From positions 45,777,832-45,841,831 of the forward strand of contig NC_054082.1 of assembly GCF_017562075.2 (NCBI RefSeq): a stretch of 64,000 bases of DNA. Direction: 5' to 3'. The notes beneath the pieces are model-generated. The model had not been told where the DNA came from. It was given only the letters and a program-made list of their open reading frames with translations, and made no database searches. The position numbers and the translations under genes are program-made. This document shows, piece by piece, positions 26,701-39,215 of the stretch (positions are counted from its first letter, which is position 1; the number at the start of each line of letters is the position of its first letter). The DNA comes from Anopheles merus (taxonomy: Eukaryota; Arthropoda; Insecta; Diptera; Culicidae).

Positions 26701-29700
26701 CACGCACTCGTATGTCTTCCGAATCGCCGCAACCACATGCACCGCACAGACTGTGCACAGCAATCCACTCATGGTACGGCACGATTTCACAGGGTGGTGG
26801 CGCCCATCACCCCGTATTAAATTCAATTTATAGCCCTGCGGCGCCCTACGCCCTCCGGGGACACCATGATGTGTTTGCGCCGGACAGGCTGGCCGATCGA
26901 CTGATAGACGGGGACCGCGACTGGAGACCACCGGTCGCACACAGCGCACATCCTTTCCCATATCTCACCAACGCTATGAAATGCGCCCTTTTGCAACGCA
27001 AAAGTTAAGCGTGTCGAGGCGAGGGAGGTTGATTGTTCGGACAGCTAGTTGGCGAGGGAAAGAGACTCGCGACGGTGCATGAACCTGGCAGAGCAGGATT
27101 TTGTAACGTGCACAAAGCAGCCCTGTACAGTAAAATGTGTCAGTGTCGTCTCACCGACTCATGCTCAACCACGCACCGCCACCAGGAGGCCGCAAATATT
27201 GTCGCATCACACGATATACGCTGACACAATTTTGAGGTTATAATACAGTAATTTTAACAGACGTATTGGTGTATGTGTGAACCAAAGGGATCGCTACGTC
27301 TAGCCAGTGTTGCCCAAACACGGTTTTCGACAATTGGGTTTATAAGCTACACTTAAGCGCTGATAGGCGCCCACAACACGCGTTGCAAACCTGGAACGCC
27401 CTCCACCGTTTACCATTGCTGTTTGTGTCACCAGCAGTGTATTGCCCCCAAATGCGTGTGCGATGATTGTCCGTGTTCAGCAGAGCACGTGTGAAAACAT
27501 GTGGACGTGTGTGTTTGTGTGTACCTTATGCGTACCGGGACGCGCATCGCAGCAGCAGTATCAAATCAATAAATCAATCATTATTTATTCATCGTCAAAC
27601 GTACTAATTTACATATTTATAGGCTAAAATTTACGACACGATGCGCTTCTGTTGTGAGACGTGCAGCTGCACACATTGCACAACTATCGATCACCGTTTG
27701 TCCATTCATCACCGGAGCCCGGAGTTTTGGGGGAAAGGGTTCAACATTTACTATCCCTGCCGTTCCCTGCCGTTCCCTGCCGTTCCCTGTCATTCCCTTC
27801 TCTCCATAGCTGCAATTTCACCCATCCATCATTTATCATTTTCTAGAAGCGCCAAAATAGCGCAGCATAAACAAATGCGCACGAGCCAGCTGTCGATGGA
27901 GGGTTAATTTTTGGCAGATTTTTTTTGCGAGTGTGAGCCGTGTGCACCGTTTTAAAGTTGCAATTGCATTATTTGAAACTGGCAAATATCCATCGATCGT
28001 AGCAAGCAAACGAACGTTAGTGATCGTTTCATTCGATTCACTGTTTCGTTGCCACAACAACGAATTAGTTGCAGTTGCCTTCCGGTGCTATAAACAACGC
28101 AATCGAGCACAGTTTAATCGAATAAAGCACCTATCCTATGTAATGTATTTTATAGCGTAAATATTAAATGTAGACATCAAAATATCACACAATGTATGTG
28201 GATGTAACACTGTATGTTGTAGAATGTATGTCACACAACCTTCAAAAATAAAAAATACAAAACCTTTAGCTCAAGGCAATATAATTATGAATGTTATTAT
28301 TTAAAAAAGCTTAACATTCGTATTGAACTATAAACACTTCCAAGCTGCATAAAAATGGACATAGGAAAGCATTAAAAAAACAACAAATTGTTCTTTGATT
28401 AGTGGCCAGTTTTGATCCATTTCTTGATTTTTACGATCTCAGCCACGGCCACCACAGTCAGATTGGGATTGATTTTATTCCTGTTTACTCTTGCAGCTCT
28501 ACAACCTCACACAGCTCCCTTCCATACATACATGCGAATGATTTAATGCCTCCTCGCAGACCTTCACCAATGTTCGAGTTTCTCTTTCAATCAAAAAATC
28601 CAAAGCAGCACAACTTGAAAAATGCGCAAAAAGGGCCAATGGATTCCAATGATTTCTATGCTACACTAAACGGGATTGTAAATAAAAACGAAACCCCAAA
28701 CAACTCAATCTACATTCGGCGCGTGTGTTCTGTGCCTTGTGAAGCAAAGTCATTTGATTCCGGCCAGCCAGATGGAGAGATGGAGGAAACAGGACGCTTG
28801 ACCTGTGCCTGTAGCTGATGGATTTACGATCGAACCACTCTTCTCTTTCTCCCCTTTTTATTCCCCGTCTCTCCGTTTGTCCTTCACGTCCTCAAACTTT
28901 GCTCCTAAGGCTGACCTAGAGAGGCCGACCTTTTTAACCAGTGTGCTTTCCTTTCATCTTATATTCAATCTTCTCGCCTTACTACGGCCTTTTCGATGCT
29001 TTTTTCGATATGCTTCTGAGCTTTTTATTTGACTTCATCTAAATCTTTATTTCCCTGCTCTGTTTTACGGCACTTCCTGGGGCAAGGGACTTCCGCATTT
29101 CATCAAATCGATACCCTGTGCGGGCATATTCCACTTTTATGCGCCCCGAAGGAGGCGGCAACATGGCGTGGAAAAGCCAGGCGTCCGAAGATTATCAATT
29201 CGATATCAATTGGTACCCTGTCGTACCTAAACTAAATATGGTACAGCATGGCTAAGCGCAGGCTTTATAGCTTTCCCTTCGTCACTGAATGTCTTTCCCC
29301 TTGAATACGCATACCTGTTGCTTTTCGGCGAAAACAGGAGAAAAGGGCCGTTACAGAATGGCTTACAGAGCTCGACGAAACACTTCAGCACAATTGTTGA
29401 CTTTCCGTTGCCATCCTGCTTGTCAGTAAAAGCCAATAACAAGGATGAAAGAAGCATCGTTTCCTTCCCGATCAACCAATATCCAACCTAGCCCCGAATG
29501 CTTATCAGTCCATTACGTGAAAGGGTGTACGATATCGTATGCTTCTGTTTATATAGGTCGGTTTGCTATCGATCTCGACTCGATAAGAGGGCACCATGAA
29601 CGCGGTGTCACGATACGTTCACCTTCTCCTGACACATTCGTGGGAAAATTCAAATGAAAACTCAATCTCTTCCACAGACCATCCTCACCCTGCGAATGCA

Positions 29701-32700
29701 CCAAGACATCAGTTATGGATCCACCAACGCACCGATAAAGTTGTGTTATATTGTTCATACTCCACATTCCACTTCCAGCAGAATGGCAAACTTATGAGCA
29801 CAAAAACGACATCGAATTGATTGTGGAAATTGAGAGCGGAAAACAAATAAAACTGTCGACTTGGAGGGAAGCGGACAAATATCCAAACAAAACGTCCATT
29901 TCACTTAATTTGATAGCTACATTGACATCCGCACACGCACATAAACCCACCGGGACGAGAGCATCGGAAAACGTTGCGCGTGTTTGTTTGTTTGCTTATC
30001 TTCCTCTCTCCCGTGGGAACACATTGTCAAGACAGTGTCAGAAGCTCTGACGAAAAGGAAAGCGACCACTCACAACTTTTCCCTCGGCTCAGGCCGGATA
30101 AACATTCTTTCAAAAAGAGCAGCCAAAAATAGATGGAAAGTGGTACGAGAAACGTTTTCCACTTGCACCACACGATTCATTCAAAAGTGATTTAACAAAA
30201 TTTGGCAAGATTTATCCAAACTTAAAAACAGCACGCTGGAGTTGCAGAGTGAAGAATTTTCCATTCCATCTTCCTGAACCGCCCCCAATTACTCACCGAG
30301 TGCGTTAAACTGTTGCTGTTGAGGCAAACTTTTGGCACCACTGTTGCGAGCACGCTTCATCAGCAGGTTTAACGTAAAGTTGATGAATTGTTTTTTTTAA
30401 CGACTTATCAAACTATTCACCCATTTCACTTCAACTTTATCCTTGCGCGATCGGTGTCTACGGTCTAAAAGTGCATTAAGATGACTAGAAAATTTGCGTA
30501 TCCACGGTAGTAGCAGTTCCTTCGCACAAATCTTTCATACACTATCCCTTCTGCATAGAATAAATCGTACAGCTCAATTTCTACCTGCTTTAAAGCAAGG
30601 CGCTTCGAGCAATATTTACCTTCTCACCCTTGGAAAGCAACAACCGTTGCACTTTTTTGCTGTTGCGAAAAACTAACTTCACTCTCATCACACAGTTTAT
30701 GCAGCCCCTGCGCTTCCCCAGAAGTCGAACCTCGAGTTTGAAGAACGCATGTAGCGGGAAGCTAAAATTATGAGCACTGACAGTTTGCTACCACCGACGA
30801 GCATCTCCATAGCAAAAAGGCATCTTAAGTCACACGGCACACAAGAACCGCCTTACCGCTTGCTAGCAAGACGACGCGTTACTTTACATGCAACTTGAAA
30901 CATCATATAAACATGGGAGAAGTCTGACGCTACAACGCGCCCTGTTACTTTCATCGGACGTGTCGAATAACAATCTTGTCTTACTTAAGAGCTGTAACTT
31001 GGTCTCGTTTTCCACCTATCAAGGGCCCACACCAAATACAACCAAGCACATAAACCAAGGCTTAGTACATGCGAGCAGGTGCCAGCCGTAGCCATGTAAA
31101 GGAGTTGATGTTGGAGTGTGAAAAGAGTTACTGGAATATCCGGGACAAAAAATTTCATATCCTCACACAGCAAAAGGCTTCAAACCAAGCTCAGCAGCTG
31201 TGTTTGCGGGGCGAGATTTGGTCAAAATGAGCAAGTTTAGTAAGGGTAACAAGTTAAATCAAACACACACAAAGCAACTCGGCGTGTTCGTGTGGTAAAT
31301 TGTTTGGAATGTGTGAAAAATATTTCCAACGAACGAAAAGCTCTCGTTAGTTTGCTTTCGCCAAAGGAAATAGGCCGACTTCCTTTAATCATTAGAAGGT
31401 CGTTGACTGTGCATTGCGCATTCCTGCTGGATCCATTTCAACCGACTGGTGCTCGGTGGATCCTGGGTTGTTTTCCTACCCAACAGAAGGGATTAATTCT
31501 ACGGTAATAACAAGACCCTTCAAACGTTGCAATTGCAACGTCGAGTGTGTTCGCGCGAGAGTACATTCTCGTCAGCTCTAATATGCTGCAGCAAGAACGT
31601 TATACGTAACGACTGACACCAACAACGGTTAAAGAACGTAAAGAACCTCTATCCAAGCCAGCAACAACACCAACAAAAACCATGCCTGGGTCTGGAAATG
31701 CACGCCTGCACCTGAAGAGGGCTTGAATGTAATTTTTTAGTCTGTTTTGTGTAGGTCTCACATCTAATGACCTTTTTTCTGCTTCGCTCAGTTTACTAAC
31801 TACGCGTAGTTTTGACTAACAAATGTGGTCATGAGGTGACGCTTATGGCTTGACATTAGAAGATAGGCGATAATATGGGACTTTAAGATAAATATGATGT
31901 TCATCTGACATAACCCAATACTATAGATGATTGCAACGGACATAAGGACGAAAAAGTACAAGAATAAATCATATCTTGGAATATTCCCAAACAACGAAAT
32001 GGCATTTGATTATAATTCACTTTAGAATATTTACTTTGTTGATTTTTTGGCAGTATCATGTATTTGAAGAAATGGCGCAAAAAATTGACATCTTTCAGAT
32101 TTACTGGCGAATCAATAATACAAAGTAGTTTGTATGTGCTCAACCATGCATAAAAACAGCAAAACAAATCAAAGAAAGCCTAGTTACTATTCTACCTAAT
32201 TGTATCGCCATTTCACAAACAGTTTCAACTTTTATTATAAATTAAGTAAAACAGTCCTGTAAAACCCCAACACTGCACCTGGCATACCTGACACTTGTAT
32301 GCTACCGCAAAAGATTTTTCTGCTCTTTAGCTGCTTTGTTTATACCGTCATACAAAACACTTTAAGAGCGCGGGATGATCCCAGAATACTAAATACGCTG
32401 TTTGGCGGTGAATACTAACCGACGGCCGTCAAACAAGTTGGACGAAAGATCCAGATGAATTCAGCACACGACGAATAAACATGTATAGACAAATTATTTA
32501 AAAGTGCAGTGCACTAGACGAAAACAAAGCACACTCGGTTGTAATGATGTAGGACACTATCACACTTAACCGCTGTGTTATAATGTTGTACAGTTGTGTG
32601 ATATCCAGTAGATTTTGTACTCATGATGGTGCACAAATGTAACGCACCTCCAGATAATGATGAACCTTCATCATACGCAACTCAAGCAGAGCTTATAGAG

Positions 32701-33190
32701 TCAAGGTAGGAAGTGTTGAAGGAGGTGTTGAACAAGGTAGGAAGAATTTTATGAATAGAAACCTTTACTTCTTTCTGCAAGGTCGATTTCATCGGTCTTA
32801 CTAGTTCATGCATGTATTGTGCTGTTTTATCTTCACAATGATCATTGCGTTAGGCAACGCCATCCACGGACTATGCACAATAATCATTATTTCAACAATG
32901 TTGCTACACAGGATGCCGACGACGTTGAAAATGAAATTACCGACTAACAAGAAATGATCCCCCATTTTCATTAGTTTACCTGTCCGTGTGGGTTTAGAAC
33001 GACCCACCAAAGGGATGAAAGCAATACACACCAGTTTCCTCGCAAACACGGCAATAGATGATAGTGTTAATTTTTAATGGCAAAATCGCCCGCCCGCTTC
33101 AGGGGACACCTTTTCTTGGATATTTGTCTCACGCTGGGAAAAACAAAACACACATAAAGCGCATTAAATTATTCATTCCTCCCATTCAAT
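23702..33190. other. Non-coding stretch downstream of ratchet point 2 (to higher coordinates)
   Basis: No gene is supported. The 10-bp minisatellite at 27.76 kb is here, with a plus-strand acceptor-like ACTCTTGCAG (ending 28,496) inside a 138-codon open frame of unbiased codon use. AT-rich segments occur at 26.4-26.5, 28.15-28.4 and 31.8-32.2 kb. Confidence 0.5.
27755..27796. repeat. 10-bp minisatellite (CGTTCCCTGC), about four units
   Basis: CCCTGC followed by two exact CGTTCCCTGC units and diverged copies CGTTCCCTGT and CATTCCC. It is pyrimidine-rich on the plus strand, but no AG follows within splice distance. Confidence 0.85.
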
Positions 33191-33230
33191 ATGTAGCTCT
33201 TGCTTTCGTTCGTATCATTTTATTTTCCAG

Positions 33231-33381
33231 ATGCGAAGGGAGAAATTCTTGCTCGTTTCACCAAGGCGGCCAAGAACGTCCTCCGTAATGGCAGGGCATC
33301 CTTCTCGAACAAATGAAGAAAGCCCGTGCCCTGCTTCATAGCCACTCGTTGAAACGGACCGTGAACCGAAGCCCTGCGCAG
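33231..33381 (+). CDS. Candidate plus-strand cassette exon (interrupted frame)
   Basis: An excellent acceptor (a T-rich tract ending TTTTATTTTCCAG at 33,230) is followed by 151 nt that are GC-richer than their surroundings. They end CAG|GTAAAT, a good donor. The first half reads well in one frame (from GCG at 33,233, ending at a TGA at 33,313). The second half reads well in another, from the ATG at 33,312 to the donor. So the coding-like stretch switches frame by one base at an A run. The minus strand is also open here for 60 codons (33,402-33,220) but lacks a donor. It could be a noncoding or nonsense-decay exon, a decayed exon, or a sequence error. Confidence 0.25.
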
Positions 33382-34682
33382 GTAAATAATAAAAGTTTGC
33401 ATTTATTTTCCTCGCAAAGTTCAGCAAAACAACACCTACTACTCTCGCCATCTGAACGTACGGAAACGATTTGGTAAAACTTTATTAATGGAGGGTCATT
33501 TTTCCCGCCGTCCTCTTGTCACACGTTGCGCTCTTTCCGACGGTCATTTGGGAAGGAATGAAAAGGGTGGTCGCGCTTTCACTCCAGACCAAGATTTATT
33601 TCCCTCGCTATGCAATCCTTCCACTTTACGAACAATGCATCATGGGGACGTCACCCAGCAAGCGATTTGCTGAAGGCCATCAACAGGAGCCTTTTACTTT
33701 CGTCACCATTTTCCGTAGAAAATTGCGCACCGAGGCTTGGTAAGCTCATTGCACAGGAGTCACAGGAGTTGCTGTGCTCAGGTAGTGGGAATGTGTGTTT
33801 CACAACACGGTCTGCTTGGAGTCTTTCGTGCAAAATTCATAGCGGGAATTTCTCTTTTCTAAATTGGACTCCCCAGTTTCATCGTTTCTAAATGTCGCCG
33901 TGGAGACTGTTTGACAGCATCATTGGAACGGTAAAAGTGCATACGACCTGCCTGGCGTACTCTCTGCAAACATTCACTCCTCCACATACAAATATTAACA
34001 GGTGCAAGTGTCAAACGAACCGCCCATGGCGTTATTCTCATTATGATCTCCTAAAACAATGGAAAGAAGAGACACAAAATATCTTCACAAGCCAAGGCAA
34101 CTTGTACTTTAATACATCAATGTGTTTAAATTGAAAGAGTTACGCGAGAATAAAACACACTTTCTCTCAATTCCAGTAGACTCAAAGTCCCTGTCGATGG
34201 TATCTGCTTTAGGTATCTACTTCGGGTGAGATACACACAGGTAGGTGTTAAAGCATGGTATAGGGATGGGTCTAAAACAACTTTAAAAATTAAACCTCGT
34301 TGACTCACTGATTTGATGCTGCTGCTTGGCTCATTCGACGAGGACGTAGCAAAACTTTCAGATAGGTTAAGCAAAACAACAGTACATCGTCAGTGTCATC
34401 GTAGTCCCTTCCTGGCTGGTGTCTGTTTTTGCGATAGAAGGCAGAAGAGTACGCTGACAGCAAATACTAAAAACTAACCATTCCACCACCGACAAACAAA
34501 CCGGTAGACTACGACGATCCAATCTGCGCTATCCCGTTCAGTCGTCCGTATGGACTCGCATCCCCTCCCATGCCCCCACGAGCAGGCTACATTAAAAGTG
34601 AAATAAATAAACTTTTCACTTCACCGCTCTTCCCCTGAACAATCACACCACATCATCAAACTTCACATCGGCATCACGGGAG

Positions 34683-34760
34683 ATGACTTTCTTCGCAAAC
34701 GGAAGCACTGTCAAGCATTGCGGTTCACAAGAGCTGGGAGCTAACGAAACACGACAAAAG
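34683..34760 (+). CDS. Weak candidate plus-strand exon ending at a consensus donor
   Basis: ATG at 34,683 opens 26 codons that end exactly at AAAAG|GTAAGTGAG, a near-perfect donor, in phase 0. There is no clear pyrimidine-AG acceptor just upstream, so it would have to be a first exon. Codon use is neutral. It lies 1.3 kb after the exon candidate at 33.2 kb on the same strand, which is the only context supporting it. Confidence 0.13.
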
Positions 34761-37700
34761 GTAAGTGAGTTTTGTGCAACTTTTGGCCCAGCGATGATAA
34801 TGCTCGCCGCGGTTCGCCGTGTCCACCGTCTACAAACGGTACAATATGGCATTACAGGTGCAAAAACACTCACTCATCGAACGCAAGATGAACGCAAATT
34901 GAACTTCGCTGGCAGAGCCTTTCGTATTGCGTTCGAAATCTGCACAGATAAACGAGCATTAAAGGTAAAAAAGTAACAAGTAACTTGCAACAGAACGGGA
35001 CAGGATGAACAATTTCTACAACCGTTCCTTGTCTGTCGGTCTTATCGTAGCAGCATTGGAAGCAGATTGGATTTGTTGGGAAAAGTTGTTTTAAAACAAT
35101 ATCTAACAGAAAATAAAAACAGTTACAATACACAAGTTTTTTCTTTCGGTGTGACGGAGCGTAAATTAAACGATTTTCTTGTCCTCCTTGTCGATGAGCG
35201 ATAGAGTGTGTTTGGAGCATTTTAAGGTAGAGTCAAAGACGAAAGATTTATTTGACAGTTGAAGAGAGATCAGAATTTTTAAGGCATAGGATATAACATT
35301 CGCAAAACTAGTCAAATGTCAGGAAACAAGTTTTGTCATTGTTCCGTATCACACACTTGGAAAAAATAGATTAGAATTAACATATCATCATTTTGTAGAA
35401 TAAATTACAAACAGCATTTGACAAATGCTTTACAATGAAAATCGACTTCATGAACGTTGTGCTCATATGTTAAGTTACAAATTTGAAAAATTAATCGTTT
35501 AAAGGTAACGTTATAAATTTGTAATAATTTAATATTTGCATAGAGCCTATCAAATTTCATTTCATTACATTATGGTATGCTGCCGTAAATACTTTGTCGT
35601 TTAGCACTGACAGTGTGCAGCAATACGCTTAAGAATTTCAAATAAAAATATATGAATCCTCATTTCCAACGAGCCCCGGCGACAGGTCAGAATGATAAAT
35701 TAAAATGAAAAGCTGCTCGCGCGACCCGATGTAGGTGACCTCTGAAAGAAACAAACAAAACATACCCTCTTTTCCCTCTTTTTCCAACACGCATCAACAA
35801 ACCTCTCTCCCTTGGCCATCAAGTGACGCTACCCGTGGCAAGGTAAGACGATGCTAAATCAAAATCAACATTAGAACGAAAGGCGGCAGTAATTTTTAAT
35901 TCGCTTTTGCATAACACCAACCCTGTCCTCCACGCAACCCTCCTCATCAGTAGCCCGGGTGGGCAAAGGTGGGTTGTGTTTTCATTTTCTCCATCTCCTT
36001 GCTAATGGCGAGGTAGGGGGGACGGGTGATAATTTCTTGCTGCCCTGATCCTTACCGGCGTTTTCCCGTAACCATCATCATCAGGGGTCCGCCAGAAACG
36101 TTTCCTTCCCGTTTTGAAGCAAACATTCTGAGCACAGCCGCCTGGCCTAAAGGCTTTTCATATTTTGATATTGCTGTTGCTGCCGTTGGGAAGTACAGTG
36201 GAAGCGCTGTGACACGGTTGAGGGGTTACGGGCGAAAAAGGAACAGCGAAAGAGGAACAAAAAAACAGCAGACGGCAAGGCATACGATTTATAACGATTT
36301 TTTGCCCTAAAACTTCTCATTTCCTTCTGTGGTGGGTGGTGCACAGGAAGAAAAAGGCTTTTTTACCGCTCATCAACAGGCGCACGAGACCAGGTCACAG
36401 ATCAGCACACTACAGTTCTGTTTATAGGTTTGCGTGTGTGTGTTTGTGTTCATGTATTGCTCTGCTTGAGTATGAATGCGTCGGTTGAGAAACCGCTGTT
36501 CATCGCTATTTTTACTTGAATGGGTTTCATTTCGCTTTAATTGGGAAAATGTTTTCCCAACCCTGCTGAGTTGCATACACCACGATTCAGGAGCTGAGCC
36601 CAGCCCCAGTGACCCTTAATGGTTGGAATGTCTTGGGCGGGAAACGCAGCGCAAGGCAAACAAACAGGTCGACGGGAAAGTGTTTCCTTGCTGAGTTGGG
36701 CTACGTTTCAAACGGAAACCCGTTTTTCGCTCACCCACTTTCGTTGTGTGTGGGCTTGTATTTGTGGGAGTTTAATTTTTTCTGCATAAAACGAAGGATA
36801 AGGATAACGATTTATATTTCAGTTGCAACCCAACACTCTAACTATTGAGTGTGCGAAACTTGAGAATGCAAAAAACGCCTTGTATGTGCAAAGCTTATGG
36901 TTATAAAAATGTTTAAAGAAAATAATGTTATTACAGTAAAATGGTCTGCTGTTGTGATTCCAGTACACTTAATCCAGACTAACAAAGATGCCCTCTAGCC
37001 GTGATTTTGTGAAAACATGACCGCCATACCTCTTCATTTGAATATTTTTATTTTATTTTTTGCATCGGTAGTTTATTCTTCTTGTTTTTTCCAAATTTTC
37101 GTTCCAAATTTAAACATATTAACATCTTGCAGACCACATTCCGCCAGGGAAACCAGACAACGAAAAAAATAAATCAAAACACCTTCGTCTGTATCAAACT
37201 TTTTTAATAAAAATTTACTCCCCCAGTTCGGCTGTGTTGCTGACTTCCAAATTTGGCGGCGAGGGAAAAGTATGCCTTCAACCTGACACATGAGGGAAGC
37301 ATTTTTGACCAGCAAAACTTTTACTTCATTATTCAATCTTCGCTCGAGAGCTACCTGAACCGCTGAATGAAACAGCGTTCCACCAATACCGTTGATGAAG
37401 AGATCCGTTCCAGAACAGGTCGTGTTCAACTTACGAGCTATGCTGCAAGGTACGTAGCCGGTAGCATTTTCAGGCGATTTAAATTACACGTAAGCTGCTT
37501 CATTTGCCTTACGGGCGTAAATGGCGCATCTTTACTAAACATTCTAATTAAACTGTCGGTAACTAGGCTGCGTATAAGCGCAAAATGCATTCAAGTATCA
37601 ACGTCAAATCACGTCCTTCGTTAGCCTTACACAAATCGCTGAAAGGTAATTATCTTGTTTGAACTGCAAAGGTGACAGGAGCAAAGAAAATTCTTAGAAG

Positions 37701-38550
37701 AGCTTAGAAACAATTTTTGAGAAATATAACATCCTTTAAAATTAACATTGAACGGGAAACTTGCTCGAGCTCACTGCTTTTCGAAATATTTCATCTGAGA
37801 TTTGATCGATGTAAAACCTCATTGTTCACAAAAGACAAGCGTAGACAACTCAGCAAGGATGTCAAGGATGGCATGTGAGTTTCCTAATGTATGGCCTGCT
37901 AAAAAGCTCGTTCCGATTGACAAATCCGATTCCACGATAAGGAGCCATTCGTACTTAATAAAACCTGCCCGATACCAAAAACAACCGACGACGCTTACTC
38001 AAAATATTCATCCCGCATGGCATCGGTTAAGGATAAACCGAAGTAAAACATCGTTCGTACTTAGTATTGCAATTCTAGCTGGTATCCTACATAATCTCCA
38101 TTCAAGTTAATGGTCCGTTCCTAACATTGCTTTCGTTCTCAAGCTTTCCTTATTTCACACACACACATTCTCTTTCCCCCTAACCGTACCTAATTGATTC
38201 TCCACAACGGCGGGTTACGTTTGCATGTCTGAACGTTCCGTTCAAACCGGCCAACAGTAATAATTTGATTGAATTTTGATTATGTCACTTTTGTTTGTAC
38301 TATTTCCATCCCTTTACCGTCCCCACAACGATCCCCCAAAGGCGACATCCTTCTCCTCCTCACCAAAGCGTAGACGGAGATAAGTGCTGTCTCTGTTTTT
38401 GGGCCCTGCCATTCAGCATCTTCTAGCAGAACCGTAAACCTTATCGTGATGATTGTCAACTTGCTGCGTTGGCTGTACCTCTCGTGTACTTCTCACTCAC
38501 GCGACATAAACTGTTCACTTTGCTATCCTTCCCAACACCCGCTCGGTTGC

Positions 38551-38574
38551 TCTCTCTCTCTCTCTCTCTCTCTC
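38551..38574. repeat. (TC)n microsatellite, 12 units
   Basis: A pure 24-bp TC run, followed by ACTCTTCTCG. On the plus strand it could act as a pyrimidine tract but no acceptor AG follows closely. Confidence 0.9.
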
Positions 38575-39169
38575 ACTCTTCTCGCCACACAATTGACGTG
38601 TGTCGTCGTTTCCAGCTCGATCCTTTGCCGGAGGATTCAGTCGTAATGTAATATTTGCATTTATGTTTATGACTCGCCCGTTTTTACAATCCCTCTCCCC
38701 GGCGCCACGCTTCATAATTCGTGCCCAAGTTTTCGTACGCTGTACGGATTTCCGAGAACTTACCCCATTCTCTACCCGCCCCACCCGAAGTAAGCAAGGA
38801 TGTTTTATTTACTTACTTATTTATTCATTTTGCCCATCATCAAGGCAAATATGGCACCATCGTGAGCCTCGTCACACCAGGCGACATGCACACATCAGCT
38901 ACCCTCTTCCCCGATCACAACGAAGTAGTATCTTTAATCCTAAGCTTGTTTTATCACCAGAACCAACACTCTCACACACACATACACACACGGACACCCC
39001 CAAAGGTCGGTGTGCAAACTCCATCACCGCCCATCATCACCGGAGCTTTATAGAGCAGCTTGTCTCGGAAAAGATGCTCCGGGGAATAGTTTCCCATGCA
39101 AATGAATGACAATTTTGCCGCTTCAGGCCAGGCCAGGATTACGGTGCGCGCTCGGGATGCTGTGCTGTA

Positions 39170-39215
39170 GATTACCTGCGTATGGAGGGGTGCAGCGGGA
39201 GGAAGAAAATGGGGA
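39170..39215 (-). other. Possible weaker recursive splice site
   Basis: The minus strand reads a pyrimidine-rich stretch including CCCCATTTTCTTCCTCCCG, then ACGCAG (AG at 39,177-39,176), then GTAATC at 39,175-39,170. The acceptor half is acceptable. The donor half lacks the favoured G at +5, and no CTAAT motif sits at the usual distance. It falls inside the longest gap between the strong sites, so it deserves a look, but on sequence alone it could be chance. Confidence 0.22.

Noticed and set aside
28402..28818. 138-codon plus-strand frame containing an acceptor-like ACTCTTGCAG
   Set aside because: Starts on GTG, third positions are not biased, several frames of this length are expected by chance, and no donor or partner exon follows.
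32935..32985. Minus-strand GACAG|GTAAAC, considered as a ratchet point (a similar one lies near 11,061)
   Set aside because: No pyrimidine tract or CTAAT branch motif precedes either site, and the donor hexamer is sub-optimal.
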